Shown here: in pieces, positions 54,501 to 64,000 of the stretch
Layout of the letters: each line of letters opens with the position of its first letter
Position numbering within the stretch: position 1 is the stretch's first letter
Source of the DNA: Strongylocentrotus purpuratus
Lineage: Eukaryota > Echinodermata > Echinoidea > Camarodonta > Strongylocentrotidae
NCBI RefSeq assembly: GCF_000002235.5
Contig: NW_022145601.1
Location: 20,929,889-20,993,888, forward strand
Direction: 5' to 3'
DNA: 64,000 nt
Notes under the pieces: generated by a model
What the model was told of the DNA's origin: nothing
Seen by the model: the letters and a program-made list of their open reading frames with translations, nothing else
Databases searched by the model: none
Translations under genes and position numbers: made by a program

Positions 54501-57500
54501 TAGGATTATTTGGTGTGATTTCAAAATTTCGCTCATACAATGCACTTTGCTGAATCCTTATCGTTATTCTGTTTCCTTTGAGCAATTAAAAGCCAAGTCT
54601 TTATTTTGGTTGTAAATCGTCAAAGTTTAGAATAAACATGACATAGAACTTTCATTTTACAGGCCTCTGAGGGTCGGACAACCGTCGTGATTGCTCACCG
54701 TTTGACCACCATCAGGAATGCTGACGTCATCTACGCCTTTAAAGATGGACAGGTCGTCGAGTTTGGTGATCACGCTGAGTTGATGAAGAGAGACGGGGTC
54801 TACAAGCAGCTTGTGACACTGCAGACTCTCGATGGGGCAGGTAGAGATCCTTTTTTCTTTCTTTATCCAAATCTTAAATACTGACAATCTGACCGTCTTT
54901 AATTCATAACTGCACTCAACAGTAGTCGTTAGAGTAGTTGCAAATCTTGTTTCTTCTTTCTATAATCAATTCTTAGCACGTTAACATAAGTTAGAAATAA
55001 GTTTTGGGTACGCTAGAAATTATCTCGATGTATGTCGACTTATGAATAACTTACAAGCAACGTATGTGACCGTAACGATCGCATAACTTACATACAACTT
55101 ATGGCCCGCGTATGCGAGACGTATGAGCCATACACTGGCATAATTCGAAAACTTTGTGCATGCACACCATTTTTCGACGACCTCGCCGTACTACGACGTA
55201 TACCAGCGTGCTTCAGCGTGGTCTTAATTAAAACAAAACGTACCCATGACTTATTCGACGTACGCCAACGTATTCGCCAAATTTGTCATACGTTGGCATA
55301 CGCTGGCTAAATCGTCAAGCTGTGACAGGGCCATATGGAAAATGTGCAATATGCGTTTTAATAATTTACGTTTGGAATGATGCTTTTAACTCTGCATGCC
55401 ACAGGGCTAATCCCCATTGTGCCAATCCCCAAATCCCCCGTGCCTGGTTTTTTTGGAGATAATCTAATTAACGCGATGGTTCTATGAATATCGCGTGCGA
55501 AACACACAGCACACTACAATGAGCACGAACAATAACTGCTATTACGAATGCGTGCAAACATGCACAAGGCAGTGAAGCAATGGCTCGCACACATGTACAC
55601 ATCACTTTAACGGTAGCGTGCATGCAGCCTTATGGCAAGCTATGAGTTAACTCATAGCCTGCCATAAGGAGAACATTTTGTGACATTATCATTTACACTC
55701 TTTTAATCGGAAGTCGTTATGGACCTTAATTCCATCTCACCCTTAACCAGGAGAACCATCTGAGAGCCTTAAAGAGAAGATGGCAAGCATCAGCTCCCCT
55801 TCCCGTCAAATATCACGTGACACATCCAGACAGATATCTCGAGAGATGTCCCGCCAAATCTCGAACGCTAGTAGCGGTAAAGGAAGTCAGCTGGAAGAGG
55901 TAGTAGTTCCATAATTGTTTTAAAAGAAATCCAATTTCCAAGAGGGGCTGTTGATCAGCTTTTGATAGTACTCTATCAATTTGTAAAAAGAACACGAGTT
56001 TCATTAACATTTGTAAATAACGGCATGTATTACAATAAGTTCTTTTACTAGTCGTAAGATATATGAATGGGTGAGATGATAAATCTAAGGTGAAAAATCT
56101 GATTATTTGAATGACTTTAAGATGAGAGCCATTACTTATTTCTATGAATAAAAAAATCCAGACGAGATGTATTTATGGTAGATATCACTTTTCAGAGCAT
56201 TTAAGATTGGTTCACATATTTTCTGACTGCACCTATCATTAACCAACTTTATGTACCGATTCCCAATCAAACATGCACATTTTCCATTTTATTTTCCATG
56301 TTATTAATATACATATGTTTTAATCATTTTTTTATATTGATGTAGAATGCAGGAGGAATTCCACAATTTCTAAATCAACAAGAGTAAAAATCAGATAGTT
56401 ATTCATGCGCTTGATTCAGATGTCTACTCTCAAAGTAGTGTTTATACCCAAAACAGAACTTGAATATTATTAAATTCACCAAATCTGGTTCATCAAGAAA
56501 CATTAACCAACATCTCTTACATTGGATCAACGTGTAGGATGAAGAAATCGAGGAGGAAGAGGTGGAACGAGCTAGTTATATGGAGATACTGAAGCTAAAC
56601 AAACCTGAGTGGCCCTACATAGTTGTTGGGACCTTCTTCGCCGGTGTACTGGGAATTGCTATGCCAGCATTTGCTATTCTCTTCAGTGAAGTCGTATCGG
56701 TAAGTACACGCCCTGAAATTAGTTATCAAACATTTGTACTTATACTGATGCTGCTGATGGTGCTACTTATAGAAGTAGTACGACTACCACCGCTACTACT
56801 ACTACTACCTTCACTTGTTCTTCCTTATAAGATACCTCTCGTCCACTATAGTTACCTATGTGCCTCTGCTCTATCATCATCGCTTCTAATGTACCTCTAC
56901 AACGCATTATCACCATGATCACTATCATCCAGTAGCATCACATTCAACACGTCACCTTTGGATACGACGACCAGAAATTCTGCAATATTTCAACTACATT
57001 ACCATGATTAGTCCTTCTGCTATGCATCCTATAACTGCTATACCACATAAACGTGTTACATCTTAATTCAAATCAAAATAAAATTAATTTAGTACTACTA
57101 ATTATATGGGCCGCCACGCGTCCACTATCATTACTTCTACCACAACCACTAGAATCATCAGTCATCACTATTTGTTTTGTTTTACCTGATTGCTAGGATA
57201 GCATATGTGTATGCTTGTAACGAAGCAGCCAGGGGGCCGACGGCTTTAAGTCATCTCAAAGGGACTTGGCAATTAGGATTAACGCCTTACCAAAGGGAGC
57301 TAGCGCATCGACTTGGTTTCGAACCTGGGACCTCCCGGTTACGAGACCACTGCCACCACCAGGCGCGTACGTAGGATTTTTTCAAGGGGGGGGGGGGTTA
57401 ACATTTTAAAATCGGGCCGAAAATTTCGCAAGGACTCAGCCAGCCGCTGAATAGGCGGGGGGGGGGGGAGAGGGGTAAGAGGACCTTTTTTTTTTTTTTT

Positions 57501-59713
57501 TGGTCCCCAAAAAAATCGCAAGGGGGGGGGGGGGGGTAAGAGAACATTTTTTTTTTTTTTTTTTTTTTGGTCTCGAAATTTGAAAATTTTGCTTTTTTCT
57601 CCGTTGGGGGGGGGGGGGGGGTAAGGTCAACTTTTTTAGGTCAGCCATTGGTATAATTATTTTTTTTTTTAAATACAAAAAAGGGCGGGGATTTCCTCCA
57701 AAATACACACATAAAAAATACCAAAGGGGGGTTCAATCCCCACCCCCCCCCCCCCGCGTACGCGCCTGGCCACCTCTATCACCACCACCGCCACACTTTC
57801 ATCATCAACTTCGTAGGATAGGGCCTACGACAACCATACCATACACATCAACTCGATTTCAGCTTCCGTGTATGCTAGTGCTATTACTGCTAATACATAA
57901 ACGTGTTACAACAAAAGTCAGGATCGCAATAAAAAAATTCTTCATACAGGTGTTTAGTCTACCGCCGGACCAGATCAAAGAAGAGGCAACGTTCTGGGGT
58001 CTCATGTTCGTGGCCCTGGGTTGCGTCCTATTCGTTGCTCACAGTATGACTGGTATCTGCTTTGCTGTGTCCGGAGAGGACTTAACCCTACGACTCCGAA
58101 GAAAAGCATTCTGGACCATCCTAAGACAGGTAACCATTTAGGACACCACTAAAATTAAAATTAAGTCAATTTTTGTTTTGAATGCAGACAAGGGAGGCAA
58201 AGTGCTTGGCAGCAGGAGAGAAATATTTTGCCAAAAGATGGTACAAACGACCCGGAGTTCTAAATACTAGGAATATACTTATGAGGTTTATAGGTATTTC
58301 CCAACGTATACCAATAGAAGCTAGGGTCCTAAAACTCACATATTTATCAATATCAATTTGGATTTGTCGGCAGAAGCGATCATCGGTTAAATGTTTATCC
58401 AGAAATCCCAAAGTACATAATCCAGATTGAACAGGAATGCAATTTCAAAATAAAAAAAGTCTTGTCAACCAAAACTCATGGGAGTTTATTATTACTAATA
58501 TGTTACCCAGCCTTGCTCCGTCGCCTTGCAAATTTAATCCTTTGATTTAATTATTGTACGCCTCATTCTTGTTTCGAGTCTGCTCAATCTTTCACAAAAG
58601 TATATTTCTCATGAACGCTAAGACATTCGTGAAAGATAATCGTACTCCTTGGACATGATGGAAGCAAAAATTTAAAACTGGTTGGACCCACTTATATTTT
58701 AAATCATAATTAATTTGTATTTAATGGCATTCACTCGGTTTATTCTGTTTCAGGATATCACTTACTTCGATCAACCTAATCACAGCACTGGTGCACTGGC
58801 TACTAGACTCTCATCTGATGCGTCTAACGTCAAAGGGGTAACGTTTTCTTTGAACGTTCTAGTATAGACGCTTTATTATATTGACCCATAAACATTCATT
58901 GTTACCTTCATCATTTTTTTGTGTCGAGAAAATTTTGATTTTCTTTAGAGCCTTGTCAGAAGATCGGAAATGAAAAACGTCTTTTGGTTACTTCTTTCAC
59001 CTTCCTCCGTTGTCAAATTTTGTCCCATGCCTTAAATTAAAAATGATACTCTGTGCTGAACTAATACTTTCAAACCCTTTATTTCCACTAAAAATGGAAT
59101 AATGGATCTCAAAGACCAAATCAAAATGTGTTTCTTCATCGAATTACATACGTTCAGCTCTGTTTATTTGAGCAGCTATGTACATTAGACCTGCATAGGT
59201 AACTTCATGGTACATTTCAATTTACACTTTTAATGTGCATTAATTGAAAGAAAGAAAACCGTAATTGTGAAAGGAGTTTAGATCACTGATCCACGTATTC
59301 TAATTCAAAAAGCAGTAGTTTTCTTAATTTGAGATTAAACTCATATACATGTATGACTTATATTTCAGGCGACGGGAGTTCGGCTAAGCACCGTTTTACA
59401 GTCTCTGGTGACGATGGCTGCTGCATTGGCTATAGGGTTCATCTTCGGCTGGCAGCTAGCCCTCCTCATCTTCGGTTGTCTTCCGTTGCTATCGGCAATG
59501 GGAGCTATTCAGATGAAAGTGTTACAAGGAGCACAGTCCAGAGACAGGGCTCTCATTGAAGAAAGTGGAAAGGTAGGATGATAATGATGATGGTAGGGAT
59601 TTAGTCCTTGAAATGCTAGAGCGCCGTATGGCAGCCGTGCTAAAGCCAGGGTAATAATCGGGAGCGCCAGGAGGGTCAAATCTGACTGACATGAGCGCTA
59701 TACAAGAACCCAC

Positions 59714-59747
<34 letters not shown>

Positions 59748-62700
59748 ATGATATTGATGTTGATAATGATGATGTGATCGTGATTTAGTCGTTCTTACTA
59801 GCTTCGAGTCTTGTATTGGAGTTGGTAATCCAAATGTAAGTGTTGCAAGGACCACAGGGCAGAGTAGGGCTCTCATTTAAAGAGAGTGGAAAGGTAAGAT
59901 GGGTTAAGGAATTCTCGTGATATGAAGCTTATCATGGGCGTATGGGGGTAGGGGCTGTGGAGTTGCACGCCCCCCCCCCCCCCCCACCATGCTCACCTGA
60001 GAATTTGGAATTACCAATATTCGGCCTAATGTCACCTCGTATTTTGGCAGCAAGATGGTCCGGTATTAGTTTCTCTATATATTGTGTCTAATATATTTAG
60101 TATATTTTGATGATGAATTATTTACATCGCCCTGATAACAAGAAGTTGCCACCTCCACGATTATGATAAAGTATAAAAATGCCATAACTGAAAAGTTGAT
60201 AATCGGACAGGAAATACAAAAGCATACTGCTAAAAATCGCACCTGTATGCCTGTGATGATAGTTCTAACGCTATTTACTTCATTAGGATAAACAAAAAAA
60301 TATTTTCATTCATGTATATCGTATAAATAATGGAATTAATGGATTTGTTTCATTAATAAGATGATGTTCTGTTTTACTTCTATGCTATTTGCAGATAGCT
60401 GCAGAATCGATCGAGAATGTACGTACCGTAACAGCTCTTAGTTTGGAAGATAGAATGATCAGGAACTATGCAGAGAAGCTGGAACAACCGTACAAGTATG
60501 TTCACGTTATTTACTGTTTATGTTGATTATGTTTCATTCCTTTAAACGTGTATTTTATGTGTACACTGGGAGACCAATGATATCTTACTGGCAACACATA
60601 GCAAGTTGAACAAGGGAGCAATGTGTTTGGCATTCAAAACGCATCGACAAAGTTTCAGAGGAACGCGAAGAGAGACGAAATTGGAGACCCTTTTTTGTAA
60701 TACCTGCCAAACGAACTTTTATATCCCAAAAGATACACGACGACAGGATTGGGGAAGCAGAGGCTCCAATTACCCCCCCCCCCCCCCCCCTAACCAAGCA
60801 TGGACTGGCCATGGGGAGTTTCGAGAGTTTCACCACGGGCCGCTTGATATTTGGGGTGAAAAATTCAATTCAATTCAATTCAAATGAACATTTATTTTCT
60901 TCCAAACAATACAATTTATAAGTAGGAACATAAATATAATTAAAGAAGGCGCGAAACCCAAGTTAATTTCAGTCCCAGTCCGCTCTTTCCCTTTTATTTG
61001 TCTATTTGCCAGGAAAGTTTATCGCTTTGAAAACAGCTAACCCTAATTTCTAAAAGTTCAAATTAATTCATGACGGCTCTCAACCCTTTTAATTTGTAAT
61101 TAATTAACTAGTTTCAGAGATCTTTTATATTTTGAATGAGGGGGGGGGGGCTCGGGTGGCTGCCGGATCAAAGATGGCAATGGTTGCCGAAAATTAAACA
61201 ACAAAGGACACAGCTTTCAAAACCCACATTTTGCGGTGACAGACAATATTTAATCGGTTATTGTGACAAACTCACACGCCTTCTTGGACCGCCCCTGTGA
61301 ACATTCTTATTTCCAACAGTGCTTCTGGCCCATGCTTCGTCTCCAGACAAGGAAAGATGGACATTCAGATGTCTCACAAGGAATTATCTTCTTCATCTTT
61401 TCTACCTACGCCACATATTTTAGATTCATCGGTTCATATTCAATTTACGCTAGTATAACTTGCAAAATTCATCCTTAAACAAGAAAACCCAGACTCATTG
61501 GCAAGAATGTTCCACCCTCTCACTTCCCCAGACAAGGGAACGTCAACAGTCAGATGGTAGGCTCGGGCTTCGGGCGTCTCACAAGGAATTATCTTCTTCA
61601 TTTATGCCGCATCATTTTAGTTTCAGTGGTTACAGATTCAACATAGCAATTTCTACCTTGCAAGGTTAAAAAATTAGCCTTCAACACGAGAAATCAGGCC
61701 TACTGCAATTTTTTAAAACTCCTGCTTCTTCCATGTCTCCAGACAAGGAAAGATCAACAGTCAGATGATAGGCTTGGGCTTTGGTGTATCCCAAGGAATG
61801 ATCTTCTTCATCTATGCCGCATCATTCCGGCTCGGAGGGTATCTGGTGTCCATTGGCGAGATGAGCGGTGATGATGTTTTCAAGTGAGTTTGTGATGCGA
61901 GAGTAATGTAAACTCAATTCAGAGAGATATATTTATAGAGAAATATATAAGGTTATAATGCAGGTGGACATTGCTTTAGAGTGATTATTTATTTGTAAGT
62001 GTGTGTGTGGGTGGGTGGGAGCGTGCATACGTGCATACGTGCATTTGTGCATATATAGTGTAGATAGATTAACATGATTAAGGCAGATTGACAGATAAAT
62101 GAATAGTAGACATAAGTAAAGACAGATGGAGGTTATATGAATAATGTATGCATGCGTGTGTGTGTGTGTATGCGTGCGTGCGTGTGCGTGTGTGTGCGTG
62201 TGTGGGGATATTTGGGTGGGTGGTGGTGCGTGGGTGTGTGTATGTGCTTTCGTATAATATTCACGTGTGAAGAAAAATCGAGGTAGATGAAGAGCTTAAT
62301 TCCAAAAGGAGCTAAATCCACTTTTGATGAAAATTGAATTATTGATATCAGAACATTGTTCACCTAATGTACCTGTATTTCAACAAAATTATTTATCTAA
62401 ATTTTGGGAGCAATTATGACAAAATGCACCTTCTAATATCACTTTTTCATAGACACCTGTACAAAATCTGGGAAATAATTTCTTTTTTTCTCCTAATTTA
62501 CAAAAATTGGATTTAGCCCCTTTTGGAATTATTTTGGTGTCCTTTGTCCTTAATGATTTCATTAGGTCAGCTTGTCTTTGATTTCTATAGTATGATTGGC
62601 ATTGGTCTAATGTGGTGCTTTCTTTTCACGATCTTCTCCTTACCATTGAATTATAATCATTCTCTGATGTCACAAGCTGAATTTTAAGTGCGTATGCATT

Positions 62701-63810
62701 AACACTTTCAGGTCAGCCGCATGTGTTTATTTATCTAATGATCTATTTTTTTCTTTCATAAATTTGTTTCCAATCGTCAGGGTGATCTTTGGTGTGGCCT
62801 TTGCTGGTATCTCACTTGGTCGGGCCATGGCTCTTCTCCCAGACTACGCCAAGGCTCGCCATTCTGCAGAACTTATGCTTCATCTCTTCGCCACCAAGCC
62901 ACTTATTGATAACTACTCCATTGACGGAGACAAACCGGTAAACTTTATTTTCTGTTTAGTTTGAGCAGGGAGGTGAGCCAGTCTTGTGTGGACCTACTTT
63001 ACCCCCCTCCTCTCCTGAAAAAAATTAATAGATTCCGTTACTCTTTTCATATGAATTTGAGGTAATCTTCTTTAGGTATACTGTATACCCAGCGTTAGTT
63101 TTCACTAACTACGTAATTATTATGTTGTAAGTCAGATGTTCTCTTTTCCTTGGACAAAATATTTTCAGAACTGTACCGCCTCCTTTTAACTCACCTGGAC
63201 ATGCCTTAATTTGTAGAAGGAGTCATCCTTTTCTTTTCATATTGAACTTCTTTCCTCCCTCCCTCTCTTGTTATATCTCTTTCACTCTATCTGTTTTTCT
63301 ATCTCTTTCTCTTTCACTCTGTCTGTCTCTTTGTCTGTATGTATGTCTGTCTCTGTCTTTGTCTGTCCCTCTCTCTCTTTCTCTCTCTCTCACTCTCTCT
63401 CTCTCCCTATCACTGTCTCTTTGCCTATTGTTTCGCCATTCCTGTTTAGAGGGCATGTGCGTTCGGGCTCTTCATAGCTATGCCCCTAACTTTGGGTGCG
63501 AGGCCATCTCTGAACAATTAAACTACTAATACTTTAGATTAATGATACATAATTGGCCTATTCATCTCGATGACATAATTTGCATATTCCATTCTCCATC
63601 CTAAACAAACAGGAACAAGTGGAGGGCAAGATCGAGTACAGCGGTCTCAAGTTCGCTTACCCTACGAGATCAGACATCACCATCCTCAAGGGACTCGATC
63701 TAACCATCAAACCAGGCCAGACTGTAGCCCTGGTAGGGGAGAGTGGGTGTGGTAAAAGTACTCTGGTATCACTCCTCGAGAGATTCTATGATCCTGAACA
63801 AGGCTCAGTG
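51379..63810 (+). CDS. ABCB-type multidrug transporter, 14 exons, partial at both ends
   Basis: Fourteen exons with GT-AG junctions (51379-51547, 52505-52741, 53181-53384, 53967-54137, 54663-54840, 55751-55899, 56538-56699, 57950-58129, 58754-58837, 59369-59572, 60395-60495, 61743-61883, 62781-62937, 63613-63810) join into one frame of 778 codons. Order of parts: helix 6 of the first membrane domain, NBD1 with Walker A, signature, Walker B and H-loop, a charged linker, the second membrane domain, and NBD2 up to just after Walker A. The layout is that of P-glycoprotein and its ABCB relatives, which use ATP to export hydrophobic compounds or bile-salt-like substrates across the plasma membrane. 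The exons for helices 1-5 are not seen, and the 3' exons lie beyond the window. ABCB1, ABCB4 and ABCB11 cannot be separated here. Confidence 0.93.
51548..52504 (+). other. ABC intron with relic of exon b
   Basis: At 52271-52350 the sequence repeats the acceptor and first 20 or so codons of exon b ([17 protein letters not shown]), then runs to a stop. A short G run is near 51865. Otherwise nothing is recognised. Confidence 0.8.
52282..52350 (+). pseudogene. Relic of ABC exon b 5' end
   Basis: After CCAG, the first 20 codons of exon b are recognisable (T-Q-V-I-D-A), then similarity is lost. Confidence 0.78.
52505..52741 (+). CDS. ABC exon b: start of NBD1 with Walker A
   Basis: 79 codons. It contains the A-loop region F-S-Y-P-T-R-P and Walker [10 protein letters not shown], donor GTAGGA. 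A decayed copy of its 5' end lies just upstream at 52271-52350. Confidence 0.95.
52742..53966 (+). other. ABC introns around exon c
   Basis: Ordinary intron sequence with a CT-rich tract at about 53770-53870. No repeat family or gene is recognised apart from exon c. Confidence 0.6.
53181..53384 (+). CDS. ABC exon c: Q-loop region of NBD1
   Basis: 68 codons with I-D-G-N-E-I and the Q-loop V-S-Q-E-P-I-L-F, ending D-F-I-S-K-L-P-K. Both ends are in phase 0. Confidence 0.95.
53967..54137 (+). CDS. ABC exon d: signature and Walker B of NBD1
   Basis: 57 codons containing the signature L-S-G-G-Q-K-Q-R and Walker B with D-loop [12 protein letters not shown]. The catalytic Glu is present. Confidence 0.96.
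54138..54662 (+). other. ABC intron between exons d and e
   Basis: No repeat or gene is recognised. Confidence 0.5.
54663..54840 (+). CDS. ABC exon e: H-loop of NBD1
   Basis: It contains [13 protein letters not shown] with the switch His. It ends in phase 1 within a Gly codon. Confidence 0.95.
54841..55750 (+). other. ABC intron with TACG-rich segment
   Basis: Between about 55010 and 55335 the sequence is rich in CGTATG and TACG words and ends in GCTGTGACAGGGCC. This resembles the GTCACA-type ends of the fold-back MITEs elsewhere in the window, but a matching left end is not clear. Confidence 0.4.
55751..55899 (+). CDS. ABC exon f: inter-domain linker with RQIS repeats
   Basis: It completes the split Gly codon and encodes a charged, Ser-rich linker in which S-R-Q-I-S occurs three times (with S-R-D-T-S and S-R-E-M-S between). 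R-x-x-S is a basophilic-kinase site; the human P-glycoprotein linker is phosphorylated, so regulation there is likely by analogy. Confidence 0.9.
55900..56537 (+). other. ABC intron between exons f and g
   Basis: A/T-rich intron. Nothing else is recognised. Confidence 0.5.
56538..56699 (+). CDS. ABC exon g: linker end and helix 7
   Basis: 54 codons: an acidic run of E residues, then L-N-K-P-E-W-P-Y and a hydrophobic helix [11 protein letters not shown]. Donor GTAAGT. Confidence 0.95.
57169..57358 (-). mobile_element. tRNA-derived SINE, dispersed copy
   Basis: Read on the minus strand it has GGTCTCGTAACCGGGAGGTC, a clean B box GGTTCGAAACC, the body with TTAATCCTAATTGCC and GATGACTTAAAGCCG, and the tail GGTAAAACAAAAC. 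It matches the SINE of the duplicons, showing that that sequence is a true dispersed element. Confidence 0.8.
57358..57769. mobile_element. GCGTACGC-ended element with G and T runs
   Basis: The ends are CCAGGCGCGTACGTAGG and CCAGGCGCGTACGC read inward from the right. The interior alternates G runs and T runs with words shared with 38840-39185. Non-coding. Confidence 0.7.
57950..58129 (+). CDS. ABC exon h: helix 8 region
   Basis: 60 codons, including [11 protein letters not shown] and [13 protein letters not shown], the usual coupling region before D-I-x-Y-F-D. Confidence 0.95.
58130..58753 (+). other. ABC intron between exons h and i
   Basis: An 82-codon open frame (58182-58430) has no recognised similarity and is probably chance. 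Nothing else is seen. Confidence 0.45.
58754..58837 (+). CDS. ABC exon i: short coupling exon
   Basis: 28 codons with [12 protein letters not shown] and [10 protein letters not shown], matching the intracellular loop of ABCB proteins. Confidence 0.94.
58838..59368 (+). other. ABC intron between exons i and j
   Basis: No repeat or gene is recognised. Confidence 0.5.
59369..59572 (+). CDS. ABC exon j: helices 9-10
   Basis: 68 codons with [11 protein letters not shown] and A-L-I-E-E-S-G-K. A decayed copy of its 3' end with donor lies at 59817-59893. Confidence 0.95.
59583..59745 (+). mobile_element. SINE or LINE 3' end with (ATT)n tail
   Basis: The ending GAGCGCTATACAAGAACCCAC followed by about ten ATT repeats is of the same type as 47198-47380. 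Confidence 0.6.
59817..59893 (+). pseudogene. Relic of ABC exon j 3' end
   Basis: It matches the last 25 or so codons of exon j, including GGGCTCTCATT and AGAGTGGAAAG, followed by GTAAGA. An in-frame stop is present. Confidence 0.75.
60395..60495 (+). CDS. ABC exon k: coupling helix of TMD2
   Basis: It encodes [12 protein letters not shown] and ends two bases into a Lys codon (phase 2). Confidence 0.94.
60865..60990 (-). mobile_element. Retroposon 3' end with (ATTCA)n tail
   Basis: Four ATTCA repeats lead into A/T-rich sequence with TTTATTTTCTTCCAAACAAT, of the same type as 25771-25967 and 2711-2927. Confidence 0.5.
61347..61450 (+). pseudogene. Relic of ABC exon l, copy 1
   Basis: It starts ACAAGGAAAGATGGACATTC after CCAG, lacks the segment encoding G-L-G-F-G, and is out of frame after it. 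Decayed. Confidence 0.75.
61532..61640 (+). pseudogene. Relic of ABC exon l, copy 2
   Basis: It starts ACAAGGGAACGTCAACAGTC after CCAG, closely follows the true exon for about 90 bases, and carries a 1-base insertion before the T-C-A-C-A-A-G-G block. Confidence 0.8.
61743..61883 (+). CDS. ABC exon l: helix 11
   Basis: It begins with the last base of the Lys codon and encodes [12 protein letters not shown] and F-R-L-G-G-Y-L-V. Two decayed copies precede it (61347-61450, 61532-61640). Confidence 0.94.
61884..62780 (+). other. ABC intron with GT microsatellite
   Basis: A (GT)n and GC-interrupted tract lies at about 62150-62245. Nothing else is recognised. Confidence 0.6.
62781..62937 (+). CDS. 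ABC exon m: helix 12 and start of NBD2
   Basis: It contains [11 protein letters not shown] and L-P-D-Y-A-K-A-R, ending G-D-K-P in phase 0. Confidence 0.94.
62938..63612 (+). other. ABC intron with CT microsatellite
   Basis: A CT-rich tract with GTCT interruptions lies at about 63255-63425. The frames through it are low complexity. Confidence 0.6.
63613..63810 (+). CDS. ABC exon n: NBD2 with Walker A
   Basis: 66 codons with F-A-Y-P-T-R-S-D and Walker [10 protein letters not shown], ending E-Q-G-S-V. The donor GTAAGA is intact. A decayed copy follows at 63893-63987. Confidence 0.95.
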
Positions 63811-63892
63811 GTAAGACATCAAAGTGATTCTACTTGTAACATTAGATTAGATTACCTTGTAGATCAGTTTAGATTAGATAAGGATCAAACAA

Positions 63893-63987
63893 GACCAGAC
63901 TGTAGCCCTCGTATAAGAGAGTGGGTGTGGTAAGAGTACTCATGTTCACTTCTAGAGAGATTCTATGATCCTGAACAAGGCTCAGTG
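63893..63987 (+). pseudogene. Relic of ABC exon n 3' part
   Basis: It repeats GACCAGACTGTAGCCCT through AACAAGGCTCAGTG with small deletions in the Walker A region and keeps a GTAAGA donor. It lies immediately downstream of the true exon. Confidence 0.85.
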
Positions 63988-64000
63988 GTAAGATATTAAA

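Larger units (their letters stand above)
56700..57949 (+). other. ABC intron with SINE and G-run element
   Basis: It holds a minus-oriented SINE (57169-57358) directly abutting a GCGTACGC-ended element (57358-57769). CTACTAC and ACCACC-like simple repeats lie near 56765-56930. Confidence 0.75.
59573..60394 (+). other. ABC intron with retroposon tail and relic of exon j
   Basis: A retroposon 3' end (59583-59745; GAGCGCTATACAAGAACCC then (ATT)n) is followed by the relic of exon j (59817-59893), which keeps its GTAAGA donor. A C run lies near 59971-59986. Confidence 0.75.
60496..61742 (+). other. ABC intron with retroposon tail and two relics of exon l
   Basis: It holds a C run (about 60774-60790), an ATTCA-repeat-ended segment (60865-60990), a G run (61141-61150), and two decayed copies of exon l at 61347-61450 and 61532-61640, each preceded by CCAG like the true acceptor. 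Confidence 0.78.

Noticed and set aside
58182-58430. Possible extra ABC exon
   Set aside because: The frame has no ABCB similarity, and exons h and i already join without a gap in the known protein order.

Overview
This window looks like nuclear DNA of a marine invertebrate deuterostome, most probably an echinoderm such as a sea urchin. The evidence is a Toll-like receptor encoded without introns, a multidrug-type ABC transporter split into many small exons by introns of several hundred bases, very abundant microsatellites and poly(C) runs, and many MITEs, SINEs and LINE pieces. The species cannot be named from the sequence alone.

From 1 to about 51,075 the window is a tandem array of large, diverged duplicons (U0 to U7 here). 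Each unit carries one minus-strand gene of a multigene family. The product has a short N-terminus with two hydrophobic segments, a coiled-coil stalk, and a C-terminal C3HC4 RING finger ending in a conserved I-Y-L-type tail. Seven copies are present (R1 to R7). R1, R2, R4, R5 and R6 are open from start to stop, R3 is a truncated pseudogene, and R7 has its RING separated from the main reading frame by stops. The stalk is built from a module of about 74 residues present from zero to nearly four times per gene. Around each gene the units share, in the same order, a poly(C) tract, upstream gene flank, a tRNA-derived SINE, an A/T-rich stretch and a CT/CA microsatellite. I do not recognise this family as a named one. 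A membrane-anchored E3 ubiquitin ligase is the simplest inference.

The array is interrupted at 13,954-23,230 by unrelated DNA holding a LINE remnant, two copies of a TTAA MITE, a 460-bp polypyrimidine tract, three histone-type hairpins and an intronless Toll-like receptor gene on the minus strand, with one frame break in its ectodomain. Other insertions in the array are a Harbinger transposon inside a SINE, Tx1/L1-like LINE pieces, a 37-bp minisatellite split by a fold-back MITE, and a Tc1/mariner element with an intact 343-residue transposase and matching inverted ends.

From 51,379 to the right edge runs the plus-strand ABC transporter: 14 exons in one continuous frame of 778 codons, from transmembrane helix 6 of the first half to the Walker A region of the second nucleotide-binding domain. 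Its 5' exons are not visible in the window and its 3' end lies beyond it. Five decayed partial copies of its own exons lie in its introns. The genes do not form an operon. The array and the TLR both suggest a fast-evolving, possibly defence-related locus, but that is inference.
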